From the NCBI GenBank assembly GCA_903888645.1, contig CAISUK010000245.1, forward strand, positions 1-37,095: a stretch of DNA of 37,095 nt. The letters run 5' to 3'. This DNA comes from an uncultured Pseudomonadota bacterium. Lineage in GTDB: Bacteria; Pseudomonadota; Gammaproteobacteria; Burkholderiales; Rhodocyclaceae. How positions within the stretch are numbered: the stretch's first letter is position 1; each line of letters begins with the position of its first letter. Of this stretch, positions 1 to 7,736 are shown piece after piece. A program made the position numbers and the translations under genes. The notes under the pieces are model-generated. The model was given only the letters and a program-made list of their open reading frames with translations, was not told where the DNA came from and searched no databases.

Positions 1-356
1 CGATCTAGCCTGGCAAAGGCTTCATAAAGCCGGCCGATACCCGTTCGACGCAGCGACTCAATGCTCAATTGATAGTCGCCGCGCGCTTCGTAGAGGCTTA
101 CGAGGCCCTGTGCCTCGACTTGCTGACCCTCTTCCAATCGCCAGGGCAGCATTTGCGCACGACTGCGGAACATGACACTGCGTACTTGAGCAGAGTCATC
201 CTTCAGCGTGAAGTAGAAGTGGCCGGAAGCCGCACGCGTCAGATTGGATATTTCGCCGACCACACAGAGCAGCGGAAAACGTCCCTCGAGCGTTGTTCTG
301 ACCAGGCGATTAAGGGTGGAGACCGATATGACTTGTGGAATCTCGATCGAGGGCAT
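1..356 (-). CDS. xseA: Exodeoxyribonuclease VII large subunit, N-terminal part (cut by window edge)
   Basis: Reading the minus strand from an ATG at 356 gives an open frame that runs off the left edge of the window, so it is missing from the ORF track. The translation contains [22 protein letters not shown], followed by a segment ending near [18 protein letters not shown]. This is the typical N-terminal OB-fold of XseA, which binds single-stranded DNA; with XseB the enzyme degrades ssDNA into oligonucleotides in the cytoplasm. About 118 residues are visible and the catalytic part lies outside the window. The start was chosen because [20 protein letters not shown] matches how family members begin; the frame stays open a little further upstream without a better start codon. 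No strong Shine-Dalgarno is visible. Confidence 0.9.
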   Translation of the reverse strand, partial: MPSIEIPQVISVSTLNRLVRTTLEGRFPLLCVVGEISNLTRAASGHFYFTLKDDSAQVRSVMFRSRAQMLPWRLEEGQQVEAQGLVSLYEARGDYQLSIESLRRTGIGRLYEAFARLD

Positions 357-654
357 CGGTTTCGTTGCCAGCGTGCATACAGGCTGCTGTGAGGGTGGAT
401 CGATTCTACTGGAACAATGTCACGCCTGGCGTCAGGAAAAATTTCCTGCGGAACGCATAACGAGATCAATGGCTTATTCTAAACATATGAAATATAACGA
501 TAATATTATATAGATGCTTTTTTGCGCCGATCAAGAAAAATCCTTTTGCGGAAACCACTTACGCCCTTTATCCGGGCTTAATCCACATGGTTATCCACAG
601 AAAATGTGGATAACCGTCCCAGAGTGAAAATGACAATGCCACACTGCGCAGGCG
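357..654. other. AT-rich intergenic region between xseA and the lipoprotein terminator
   Basis: About 300 bases without a convincing gene. The ORFs listed here are shadows of xseA or lack any family resemblance. The segment 478-545 is markedly AT-rich (ATATGAAATATAACGATAAT, then a T-run) compared with the GC-rich surroundings. It is followed by DnaA-box-like sequences at 579-615. The xseA promoter must lie in here, but I cannot place it with confidence. Confidence 0.6.
579..615. promoter_or_regulatory. Inverted pair of perfect DnaA boxes plus one near match
   Basis: TTATCCACA at 591-599 is a perfect consensus DnaA box. TGTGGATAA at 605-613 is the same box on the opposite strand. Together they form an 11-bp perfect inverted repeat, GGTTATCCACA / TGTGGATAACC, with a 5-nt loop (589-615). 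TAATCCACA at 579-587 is one mismatch from consensus. An AT-rich stretch lies about 40-110 bp away. This could be a DnaA-controlled promoter, a titration site or an origin-like element; no dnaA gene is in the window. Confidence 0.6.
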
Positions 655-680
655 AAAAAAACCAGCCCGAAGGCTGGTTT
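655..680 (-). terminator. Rho-independent terminator of the lipoprotein gene
   Basis: On the minus strand the sequence AAACCAGCC-TTCG-GGCTGGTTT folds into a 9-bp stem with a UUCG tetraloop and is followed directly by a U-run (A-run at 655-660 on the plus strand). It sits 19 nt after the stop of the minus-strand lipoprotein gene. Confidence 0.85.
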
Positions 681-698
681 CTCGAAGCGGAAACCGAA

Positions 699-968
699 TT
701 ACTTCTTCGGCTCTTCCTTCTTCGGCTCGGCAGCCGGAGCAGCACCTGCGGCCGGGGCAGCGGGTGCAGCACCAGCAGCAGGGGCGGCACCAGCAGCTGG
801 AGCACCAGCCGCAGCCGGAGCAGCGTCGGCGGGCTTGGCAGCATCAGCGGGAGCCGGCGCCGGAGCAGCGGCGGCGGGGGGCGGTGTTACAGGCTTGGCT
901 TCTTCTTTCTTGCCGCATGCAGTGAGGGCTACAGCGACGAGCGCAGCAACGAGGAGAGACTGTTTCAT
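699..968 (-). CDS. Small Ala/Pro-rich lipoprotein
   Basis: An 89-aa protein. The N-terminus is a lipoprotein signal: MKQSLLVAALVAVALTAC, positively charged start, hydrophobic stretch and lipobox LTAC with Cys18 as the predicted lipidated residue. The mature part is low complexity: a lysine/glutamate stretch (GKKEEAK), then about 60 residues of Ala, Pro and Gly with repeated AGAAPA-type units, and a charged tail (PKKEEPKK). This composition suggests an extended, envelope-anchored spacer peptide rather than an enzyme. No specific function can be assigned. It stands alone with its own terminator. The shadow ORFs on both strands reflect the repetitive GC-rich sequence. The coding frame is supported by the clean signal peptide. 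Confidence 0.8.
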   Translation of the reverse strand: MKQSLLVAALVAVALTACGKKEEAKPVTPPPAAAAPAPAPADAAKPADAAPAAAGAPAAGAAPAAGAAPAAPAAGAAPAAEPKKEEPKK

Positions 969-1248
969 TTCATTCCCTTTATCGGTGAGGAGTGTTGCGA
1001 TGGATACTTAATGTACCTTTGGCTGAGGTTTATCCCCATCCAGAGCGCGAGTCTACCATAAAGCGGTAACGTCAATCCAGTTGGAAAAGGCGAGGTGGCC
1101 TTGGCCACGAGTGCCCAGTCAGTCGTCGAGGCGTGTTAAAATCCATGCTGGCGTGCGGCTCTGCAGTAGATTTTGGGCAAGGTACCGTGACTTGTCTACA
1201 AACTGCAAAGCTCGCCTGCGACACAACCTGCCGGAAGCGAAATGAACC

Positions 1249-1470
1249 ATGGCTGACACCATTTATTGCTATCACTGTCGGACATACCATCCGAAAGAAG
1301 AAATGCGCCAGATCGAGACGAAAAGCGGCAAGCGCTGGCGTTGCATCAAAAGCATAGAAGCAACCAAACGAGGCCGGGAGGCGCGGGAGGCCTTCGGTCG
1401 CCAGACCACCGACATCAACAAAGCTGAAGCGCAGAGCAAAGCCAGGTTGGTGCTGAACGTAGACCGTTAA
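1249..1470 (+). CDS. Small hypothetical protein with CxxC and a further Cys
   Basis: A 73-aa soluble, highly charged protein beginning MADTIYCYHCRTYHPKEEM. The Cys7-x2-Cys10 pair, followed by histidines and a later cysteine (WRCIKS), could form a small zinc-binding knuckle. The C-terminal half is rich in Lys, Arg, Glu and Ala and probably helical. I do not recognise a named family. The ATG is chosen because the CxxC element begins right after it. It lies 28 nt upstream of the next small gene, so the two may be co-transcribed. Whether it binds nucleic acid or metal is open. Confidence 0.65.
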   Translation: MADTIYCYHCRTYHPKEEMRQIETKSGKRWRCIKSIEATKRGREAREAFGRQTTDINKAEAQSKARLVLNVDR

Positions 1471-1498
1471 TATCGACAATAGCGGGAGGCCCAAGCCG

Positions 1499-1882
1499 AT
1501 GACTAATGGAGATCGATCTGCAGATGGGTCACCTGTCCGGGCGGGTGGGCCGGCCGATCGGGACTCGTCTTCGCCAGCGAGCGAGTTGACGCAACAGGCG
1601 GCGAACTTGCTGGCCTCGTTGCCGACCGATGTCAGCCCGACTCGCCTGGCGCAAACCTTTCCCCACATTTTTAACAAGATCGCGGAGTTGTGGACCCATC
1701 CACTGCGACTCGATCCCTATTTCGACAGTTTGCTGATCGATCAGCGCGGTGGGCGGCAAGGCTTCTCTCTGGGCGTTGCCCTTGAGATTCTCAGTCTCAA
1801 GGAACATTATCAGACGGTGGTGTATCCGAAAAGGGCCGACATTTGGGATGGGCTGCACCCGAGCAATTCGAAGATTCGCTGA
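1499..1882 (+). CDS. Conserved-looking hypothetical protein
   Basis: A 127-aa protein. The first ~30 residues are polar and probably disordered (Gly, Ser, Asp, Pro). The rest looks folded: a helix around residues 28-65 (QQAANLLASLPTDVSPTRLA; FPHIFNKIAELW), then RLDPYFDSLLIDQRGGRQGF and a C-terminal LEILSLKEHYQTVVYPK. The pattern of aromatic and charged residues is typical of a real cytoplasmic protein. I recall similar small proteins in betaproteobacteria, but no function is known to me. It lies between the CxxC gene and the decayed HD-GYP locus. ATG start as given; no membrane segment. Confidence 0.65.
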   Translation: MTNGDRSADGSPVRAGGPADRDSSSPASELTQQAANLLASLPTDVSPTRLAQTFPHIFNKIAELWTHPLRLDPYFDSLLIDQRGGRQGFSLGVALEILSLKEHYQTVVYPKRADIWDGLHPSNSKIR

Positions 1883-1956
1883 GCGGTTCGTCTGATCGGG
1901 CATGCACGGTAGCGTAGCCGAGATGCGAAAACTCGACAATCGCGTGTATTTCGAAA

Positions 1957-2522
1957 AATGGCCATTACCGCCTTATCGATACGGTAAACGTCTTTTGGAC
2001 CCTTATCGAGTTGCGTTCTGGCAAGCTTGCAGTTCATCCAAGGCGCGTCGCCTAGCGTCCGCGGGCCATTGTGCAAGGCCTTGGGTTTGCCGATATTGAA
2101 CTGCAAGGGGTCATGCTGGCAGGTATCTCGCATGACATTGGAACAATTGGTCAGGCCCTTCAATTTTTTACCCACCGATGTCCGCGGCGACGCGATGAAT
2201 CGTGCCCAGACGGGACAGTCAATATTGCGCTGCATCGGCCAGCTGAAAAATGCAGGGTTGCGAATCCGTCATCAGATCAGGTTGTTGTCGGCGTCTTCTA
2301 CGCGCGCCTGGCGGAAAATCAGAACGTATCTTCAAAGAGTTGCCGAAAAAGCCGCCGCGCCTCTAAGTTGGTATTGAATTGGCACAGGAACTGGTGCATA
2401 AGGAAGGCTATCTGCTTTTGGTCAACAGCTATCGGTTCGAGCCCGAGTTTGTCGCTCAGCTGATGCGCATGAAGGAAACCGAAAGTGACGCCATCACTGT
2501 TTATGTAAGGCAGGTGCCATGA
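1957..2522 (+). pseudogene. Decayed HD-GYP-type c-di-GMP phosphodiesterase gene
   Basis: Pieces of one HD-GYP domain occur in order but in three frames. Frame 1 (from about 1978) reads DTVNVFWTLIELRSGKLAVH, then an in-frame TAG, then GFADIELQGVMLAGISHDIG, which contains the metal-binding HD pair. Frame 2 then continues with RPFNFLPTDVRGDAMNRAQTGQSILRCIG...RIRHQ, the region before the GYP loop. Frame 3 carries another stop and then LAQELVHKEGYLLLVNSYRF and a tail ending VYVRQVP at a TGA. At least two frameshifts and two stops show it is non-functional as read. No N-terminal receiver domain could be found. The last TGA overlaps the ATG of the response regulator (ATGA), so the gene was once the first member of this signalling operon. 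Boundaries are approximate. Confidence 0.75.
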
Positions 2523-3088
2523 TGAACCGGATCATGATCGTTGATGACGAGGAAAGTATCCTCAATGCATTGCGGCGACTCCTCCTCGTCGCACCCTGCA
2601 GCTATGATCGCGTAATTTATCGGTTCCAGGTTGAGACATTTTCTTCGCCGCTCGCAGCGCTCGAGAAGGCCCGCCATCATGCCTTTGACTTGGTCATTTC
2701 CGACTATCGCATGCCTGGTATGGACGGCGTGGAGTTCCTCACGAAGTTTCGCAGCATTCAGCCGGACGCGCCTCGCCTAATCCTTTCCGGATATGCCGAC
2801 CTCAACGCCCTGATTGGGGCGATCAACGAAGCGCAAATTTTTCGCTTCCTGGCGAAGCCGTGGAGCGATTTCGAGCTGACCTTGACGATAGCGCAGGCCT
2901 TGGGGTTCCGCAATTTATTGCTGGAAAACCAGCGGCTGGCCGATGAGATGCGGGTGCAGCAGGGAAAGCTGAGCAAGCTTGAATTGGAAGTGAAGCGACT
3001 TGAAGCACTGGAGCCTGGAATTACCAAGGTCAATTGGGGACCGGATGGCTCGGTCATCCTCGACGAAGAGTTTCGCGATCTGGATTAG
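2519..3088 (+). CDS. Stand-alone response regulator (REC plus coiled coil)
   Basis: A 189-aa protein. Residues 3-125 form a receiver domain: acidic pocket DDEE at 9-12, phospho-acceptor Asp62 in VISDYRMPGMDG, conserved Ser90 (ILSGY) and Lys113 (LAKPW). The remaining ~60 residues (LLENQRLADEMRVQQGKL...) are a predicted coiled coil with no DNA-binding or enzymatic output domain. It probably acts by protein contact or fed into the adjacent HD-GYP protein, now a pseudogene. It overlaps that pseudogene by 4 nt and ends 9 nt before the hemerythrin kinase gene, its likely phosphodonor. The ATG at 2519 is used; a second ATG follows at 2522. Confidence 0.9.
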   Translation: MMNRIMIVDDEESILNALRRLLLVAPCSYDRVIYRFQVETFSSPLAALEKARHHAFDLVISDYRMPGMDGVEFLTKFRSIQPDAPRLILSGYADLNALIGAINEAQIFRFLAKPWSDFELTLTIAQALGFRNLLLENQRLADEMRVQQGKLSKLELEVKRLEALEPGITKVNWGPDGSVILDEEFRDLD

Positions 3089-3097
3089 GGGGAAGCG

Positions 3098-4528
3098 GTG
3101 GAGGCATTCGTTTGGGATGAGCGGTTTGTCACAGGCTTGGCGTCTGTGGACACGCAACACCATCATCTTGTCGATGTCATCAATCAGGTCGGCGACATTC
3201 TTGTCGATGAGAGCATGGCGACATCCACCGAACTACAGAAAGTATTCAAGGGACTCGCCAGTTATGCGCATCACCATTTTCACGATGAAGAAGAGTTGAT
3301 GGCCGAAGCAGGTCTCGATCCTCGTCACGTGGTGGCGCACAAAAAGCAGCATCACGATTTCATAGAGCAACTGGTTTCGATGTGGCGTTCTCGAGACGCC
3401 ATGGCTCGTCCAGCAGAGATTCTGCATGGGTTTCTTGCGGCCTGGCTAACCGTCCATATCCTTGGTGTCGATCTCGCCATGGCGCGCCAGTTAGCGCTTG
3501 TAAGATCAGGCGAGCTGGCCGCTGCGGCCTACGATATCGAGCTGAATCCAGTCAATAGCGCGACCTCGGCGCTGCTTACGGCAATGGAGAATTTGTACCG
3601 CGTTTTGTCGATGCAGAGCCGCGATCTGGCGCAAGCCAATACCAGCCTCGAGGAGAAGGTGACGCTGCGCACAGCGGAGCTCGAAGCGGCAAACGTCGCC
3701 CTGCAGCAGGAGCGGGAAGATCTGCGAATGCTATTGCATAGGGTCGAGGAGGTGCAGAGCCAGTTGCTGCAATCGGAAAAAATGGCTTCGATCGGCCAAC
3801 TGGCTGCCGGCGTGGCGCATGAGATAAACAACCCGGTGGGCTTCGTCAATTCCAATCTGACTACGCTCAATACCTATGTCGGGCAACTATTGAAGTTGAT
3901 CGACGCGCACGAGGCTGGCGCGGTGACAGACGCCTTAAGGCAAGAGGCGGACCTTGATTTTTTGCGTCGGGACATCGCTGACCTGGTCAGTGAGTCTCAG
4001 GACGGACTCGATCGGGTCAAGAAGATCGTGTCCAATCTTAAGGATTTCTCGCACGTTGACGAAGCCGAATGGCAGGAAGCGGATATCAATGCCGGACTCG
4101 AAGGCACGCTGAACGTGGTCTGGAACGAGATCAGGTACAAGGCCGCAGTGGTCCGAGAGTATGGCTCCCTGCCGCCGGTTCGGTGTATCCCCGCGCAAAT
4201 CAATCAAGTCGTGATGAACCTGCTGGTGAATGCCGCGCAGGCGATCGAGCAGCAGGGCACCATCACTTTGCGCTCGGGCATCGAGGGCGACTGGGCGTGG
4301 ATAGAGATTGAGGACACTGGCAAAGGCATGACGCCGGCAGTGACGAAGCGGATATTCGAGCCATTCTTTACCACCAAGCCGGTGGGCAAGGGGACGGGCC
4401 TTGGCCTTTCTCTCTCCTATGACATCGTTGCCAAACATGGCGGTAGTTTCACCGTGCGCAGCGAGCCAGGAAAGGGTTCAAGTTTCCGCATCGTTCTGCC
4501 GGTACGCGGGCCTGGCGGTTCCGCTTGA
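3098..4528 (+). CDS. Hemerythrin-domain sensor histidine kinase
   Basis: A 476-aa soluble protein starting at GTG 3098 behind GGGGGAAG. Residues 1-130 are a bacteriohemerythrin domain with the di-iron ligand pattern: His21-23, HHHFHDEEE around 58-66, HKKQHH 81-86, and HILGVD 120-125. Such domains bind O2 (or respond to NO/redox) at a di-iron site. Residues ~160-228 form a coiled-coil linker. The kinase core has the H box AAGVAHEINNP (His241), N box VVMNLLVNAAQAI, and G boxes DTGKGM and GKGTGLGLSL. No membrane segment is present, so sensing is cytoplasmic. The partner is most likely the upstream response regulator. Inferred role: adjusting c-di-GMP or another output to oxygen, though the phosphodiesterase of the locus is degraded. 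Confidence 0.92.
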   Translation: MEAFVWDERFVTGLASVDTQHHHLVDVINQVGDILVDESMATSTELQKVFKGLASYAHHHFHDEEELMAEAGLDPRHVVAHKKQHHDFIEQLVSMWRSRDAMARPAEILHGFLAAWLTVHILGVDLAMARQLALVRSGELAAAAYDIELNPVNSATSALLTAMENLYRVLSMQSRDLAQANTSLEEKVTLRTAELEAANVALQQEREDLRMLLHRVEEVQSQLLQSEKMASIGQLAAGVAHEINNPVGFVNSNLTTLNTYVGQLLKLIDAHEAGAVTDALRQEADLDFLRRDIADLVSESQDGLDRVKKIVSNLKDFSHVDEAEWQEADINAGLEGTLNVVWNEIRYKAAVVREYGSLPPVRCIPAQINQVVMNLLVNAAQAIEQQGTITLRSGIEGDWAWIEIEDTGKGMTPAVTKRIFEPFFTTKPVGKGTGLGLSLSYDIVAKHGGSFTVRSEPGKGSSFRIVLPVRGPGGSA

Positions 4529-4546
4529 TGGTCACGAGCGGAAGGC

Positions 4547-6346
4547 ATGAAGACCATTCTTTACACGATTACTCCATCGCATCCGGCAGCCCATCTTTTT
4601 GCGGTCAGCTGCACTGTTAGCGAGCCAGATCCAGCCGGGCAGCGATTCAGCCTGCCGGCATGGATTCCCGGGAGCTACATGATTCGCGAATTCGCGCGAA
4701 ACATTGTTCGTATCCAGGCCGAATCAATGGGAGAGCCGGTCCGGCTGCGCAAATTTGATAAACACACCTGGCTGGCCGCGCCTTGTTCGGGCCCGCTTAC
4801 GCTGACTTACGAGGTTTATGCTTGGGACATGTCAGTGCGCTGCGCGCATCTGGATACGACAAACGGATTCTTCAACGGCACGCAGGTTTTTCTCGCCGTG
4901 GCCGGCGCAGATGCCTTCGACCATCTGGTCGATGTCCGTCGACCGGCTGACGGGATCGGCGATGATTGGCGGGTCGCGACGACCTTGACCGAGGCTGCCG
5001 GACGCAAGGTCGCCGCGAAACGCGATGGTTTCGGCGTTTACCGAGCGGCCAGCTATGACGAATTGATCGACCATCCCGTCGCCATGGGGCGATTCGCTTC
5101 GGTCAAATTCGACGCCTGCGGCGTCCCTCACGAAGTTGCGATTTGGGGCCGCATCCATGCTGACATGCAGCGTATCGCCGCGGATCTTGCGCGAATTTGC
5201 ACCGCGCACATTCGTCTTTTCGGCGAACCGGCGCCGTTCCCGCGCTATCTCTTTCTTGTCCATGCCGTTGCCGAGGGCCATGGTGGTCTCGAACACCGAA
5301 ATTCGACTGCACTGATTTGCGCCCGCGATGATCTCCCTGCGCCAAATTGCGGCGCCGTGTCCGATCGCTACGCGAGCTTTCTCAGTCTTTGCAGTCATGA
5401 GTATTTCCATAGCTGGAATGTCAAGCGGATCAAGCCAGCCGCATTCGTGCCCTATGACCTTTCCAGAGAAAATCACACCGGACTTCTCTGGGTCTTTGAG
5501 GGATTTACCAGCTACTACGACGATCTGGGGCTACGCCGGTCTGGGGTGATCGACGTTGAGGCCTATCTGGCGCGCTTGGCCAACACGATCAGCAGAGTGC
5601 AACAAGGCAGTGGTCGAAAGAAGCAGACGCTCGCCGAATCGTCGTTCGATGCCTGGATCAAGTATTACCGCCAGGACGAAAATTCGCCAAATGCCATCGT
5701 CAGCTACTATGACAAAGGGGCGCTGGTGGCGCTGTGTCTTGACCTGACATTGCGGATCAGGAGCGGAGGTCGCGTCTCGCTGGATGATGTCATGCGCGAA
5801 CTGTGGCGGTTGTTCGGTCAGACCGGTCGCGGCGTTGCCGAAGATGGCATCCGGCGCGTGGCAGAGTCGTTGAGTGGCCTCGATCTGCGCCGTTTCTTTG
5901 CCGCTGCGGTTGATGGCACAGGCGATCTGCCGGTCAAGCGCTTGCTCGGCGCGGCCGGAATTGCGCAGTCATTCGTGTCGCTATCTTCGACTCCATCGCT
6001 CGCCATCAAGTGCGCAAGCGATGGCAACAACCTGAGAGTCAGCCAGGTATTTGATGACGGTGCAGCCCAGCGCGCTGGCATTTCCGCTGGCGACACGTTG
6101 ATCGCAATTGACGGCTTGCGCGTCAATTCAGGAAATCTCGAGCCGCTGTTGGCCCGCCATCAAGCGGGAGAAAAAATCATCGTTCATGCATTTCGCGGCG
6201 ATGAATTGATGAGCTTTAATGCATTGCTGCAACAGGCAGCCGAGGATGTCTGCAAATTGCGCCCGATGTTGCGGCCGAAACCTGCGCAATTGGCCTTGCG
6301 CAATGATTGGCTTGGGCGCGGCATGGTGACCAATCAGCCCGGCTGA
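4547..6346 (+). CDS. M61-family (glycyl aminopeptidase-like) metallopeptidase with PDZ domain
   Basis: A 599-aa protein. The N-terminal ~170 residues are the beta-rich M61 domain (SLPAWIPGSYMIREFARN is typical of the family). The catalytic zinc motif is HEYFH at about 284-288 (CSHEYFHSWNVKRIKP), followed by LWVFEGFTSYY with the downstream Glu zinc ligand. A PDZ domain lies around 490-560 (FDDGAAQRAGISAGDTLIAIDG). No clear signal peptide is visible, so it is probably cytoplasmic. Family members cleave N-terminal Gly or Ala peptides. It begins 18 nt after the kinase gene and may be read from the same transcript, but functional linkage is not evident. Length is normal for the family. Confidence 0.92.
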   Translation: MKTILYTITPSHPAAHLFAVSCTVSEPDPAGQRFSLPAWIPGSYMIREFARNIVRIQAESMGEPVRLRKFDKHTWLAAPCSGPLTLTYEVYAWDMSVRCAHLDTTNGFFNGTQVFLAVAGADAFDHLVDVRRPADGIGDDWRVATTLTEAAGRKVAAKRDGFGVYRAASYDELIDHPVAMGRFASVKFDACGVPHEVAIWGRIHADMQRIAADLARICTAHIRLFGEPAPFPRYLFLVHAVAEGHGGLEHRNSTALICARDDLPAPNCGAVSDRYASFLSLCSHEYFHSWNVKRIKPAAFVPYDLSRENHTGLLWVFEGFTSYYDDLGLRRSGVIDVEAYLARLANTISRVQQGSGRKKQTLAESSFDAWIKYYRQDENSPNAIVSYYDKGALVALCLDLTLRIRSGGRVSLDDVMRELWRLFGQTGRGVAEDGIRRVAESLSGLDLRRFFAAAVDGTGDLPVKRLLGAAGIAQSFVSLSSTPSLAIKCASDGNNLRVSQVFDDGAAQRAGISAGDTLIAIDGLRVNSGNLEPLLARHQAGEKIIVHAFRGDELMSFNALLQQAAEDVCKLRPMLRPKPAQLALRNDWLGRGMVTNQPG

Positions 6347-6397
6347 CTGGAAAAAATCCAGCGGTTCGGGCGACTCGGCAGGAGTTTTGTCATGACG

Positions 6398-6424
6398 TTA
6401 CGACACTGCGAAATCGGCTAAAAT
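6398..6424 (+). promoter_or_regulatory. Possible lysC promoter
   Basis: TAAAAT at 6419-6424, in the context GGCTAAAATCCGCG, is a good -10 element 33 nt before the lysC ATG. The -35 is weak: the best candidate TTACGA at 6398 leaves a short 15-nt spacer. The -10 alone is fairly convincing. Confidence 0.35.
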
Positions 6425-6456
6425 CCGCGCCTGTTCTTCTTGATGAGCATAGCGGC

Positions 6457-7707
6457 ATGGCATTGATTGTGCAGAAATATGGCGGTACGTCCGTCGGCAC
6501 CACGGAACGTATCAAGAATGTCGCCCGTCGCGTGGCGCGCTGGCGCGAGCAGGGCCATCAAATCGTCGTGGTGGTGTCCGCCATGAGCGGCGAAACCAAT
6601 CGACTGATCGCTCTGGCCAAGGAAATTCAGGCCAACCCGGATCCGCGCGAACTGGATGTTGCAGTTTCTACTGGCGAGCAGGTCACCATCGGTTTTCTCG
6701 CCATGGCGCTTAAGGAAATCGGGATACAGGCGAAAAGCTATACCGGCGGCCAGGTGCGCATCCTCACCGACAGCGCCTTCACCAAGGCGCGCATTCTGAG
6801 TATCGACGAGCAGAACATGCGGCGCGATCTGGATGCGGGCAACGTGGTGGTGGTCGCCGGATTCCAGGGCATCGATGTCGATGGCAACATCACGACCCTG
6901 GGGCGCGGTGGTTCCGATACCACCGGTGTTGCCCTGGCCGCAGCCCTGAAGGCGGATGAGTGTCAGATCTATACGGACGTCGATGGGGTTTACACCACCG
7001 ATCCACGCATCGTCCCCGAGGCACGCAAGCTCGAGCGCATTACCTTCGAGGAAATGCTGGAAATGGCCAGCCTCGGCTCCAAGGTTCTGCAAATTCGCTC
7101 CGTAGAATTCGCCGGCAAGTACAAGGTCAAGTTGCGCGTGCTATCCAGTCTTGAAGAACTGGGCCAGGAAACATCAGGCACGCTGATTACTTTCGAGGAA
7201 GACAGCAAAATGGAACAACCGATCATCTCCGGCATCGCCTTCAACCGCGACGAGGCCAAACTTACTGTGCACGGCGTACCCGATCTTCCGGGAATCGCCT
7301 ATCAGATTATCGGTCCCATCGCCGAAGCCAATATCGATGTCGACATGATCATCCAGAACGTCGGCCATGACGGCAGCACCGATTTTTCCTTCACCGTGAA
7401 TCGCAGCGACTTCGCCCGTGCCAAAAAGTTGCTGGAAGAGCAGATCAAGCCGCATGTCGGCGCCCGCGGCATCGATGGCGACAACCGCATCTGCAAGGTT
7501 TCCGCCGTCGGCGTCGGCATGCGTTCGCATCCCGGCGTGGCCAGCAAGATGTTCCGTACCCTGGCTGAGGAAGGCATCAACATCCAGATGATTTCCACCT
7601 CCGAAATCAAGATATCTGTCGTCGTCGATGAAAAATATCTGGAATTGGCGGTACGCGTTTTGCATAAAGCGTTCGAGCTAGAGCAAGTCGCCGCGACTAA
7701 CATCTGA
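6457..7707 (+). CDS. lysC: Aspartate kinase
   Basis: A 416-aa aspartokinase, the first enzyme of the Asp-derived amino acid pathway (Lys, Met, Thr, diaminopimelate): ATP-dependent phosphorylation of aspartate. The start is set at ATG 6457 because the protein then begins MALIVQKYGGTSVGTTERIK, the family N-terminus; the ORF-track start 150 nt upstream adds an unrelated extension overlapping the M61 gene. The kinase domain contains VVSAMSGETNRL, STGEQVT and TLGRGGSDTTGVAL. The C-terminal ~150 residues are two ACT domains (HGVPDLPGIAYQI; VGVGMRSHPGVASKMF; GINIQMISTSEIKISV), so feedback control by lysine and/or threonine is expected. Monocistronic; converges with feoB. Confidence 0.96.
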   Translation: MALIVQKYGGTSVGTTERIKNVARRVARWREQGHQIVVVVSAMSGETNRLIALAKEIQANPDPRELDVAVSTGEQVTIGFLAMALKEIGIQAKSYTGGQVRILTDSAFTKARILSIDEQNMRRDLDAGNVVVVAGFQGIDVDGNITTLGRGGSDTTGVALAAALKADECQIYTDVDGVYTTDPRIVPEARKLERITFEEMLEMASLGSKVLQIRSVEFAGKYKVKLRVLSSLEELGQETSGTLITFEEDSKMEQPIISGIAFNRDEAKLTVHGVPDLPGIAYQIIGPIAEANIDVDMIIQNVGHDGSTDFSFTVNRSDFARAKKLLEEQIKPHVGARGIDGDNRICKVSAVGVGMRSHPGVASKMFRTLAEEGINIQMISTSEIKISVVVDEKYLELAVRVLHKAFELEQVAATNI

Positions 7708-7736
7708 ACCGCTCATTTGGCCAAACCTGGCCAGAC

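Noticed and set aside
606-1061. 151-aa plus-strand ORF over the lipoprotein gene
   Set aside because: Ser/Arg/Gly-rich antisense shadow of the Ala/Pro-rich lipoprotein; the minus-strand frame has a proper signal peptide and terminator.
1060-1076. Possible promoter of the lipoprotein gene (TTGACG on the minus strand with TAGACT)
   Set aside because: Spacer is only 14 nt, too short for a confident call.
1072-1677. 201-aa minus-strand ORF
   Set aside because: Antisense to two better plus-strand genes, no family resemblance; probably a GC-rich open frame.
1810-2235. 141-aa minus-strand ORF
   Set aside because: Antisense to the HD-GYP remnants on the plus strand, which give recognisable motifs.
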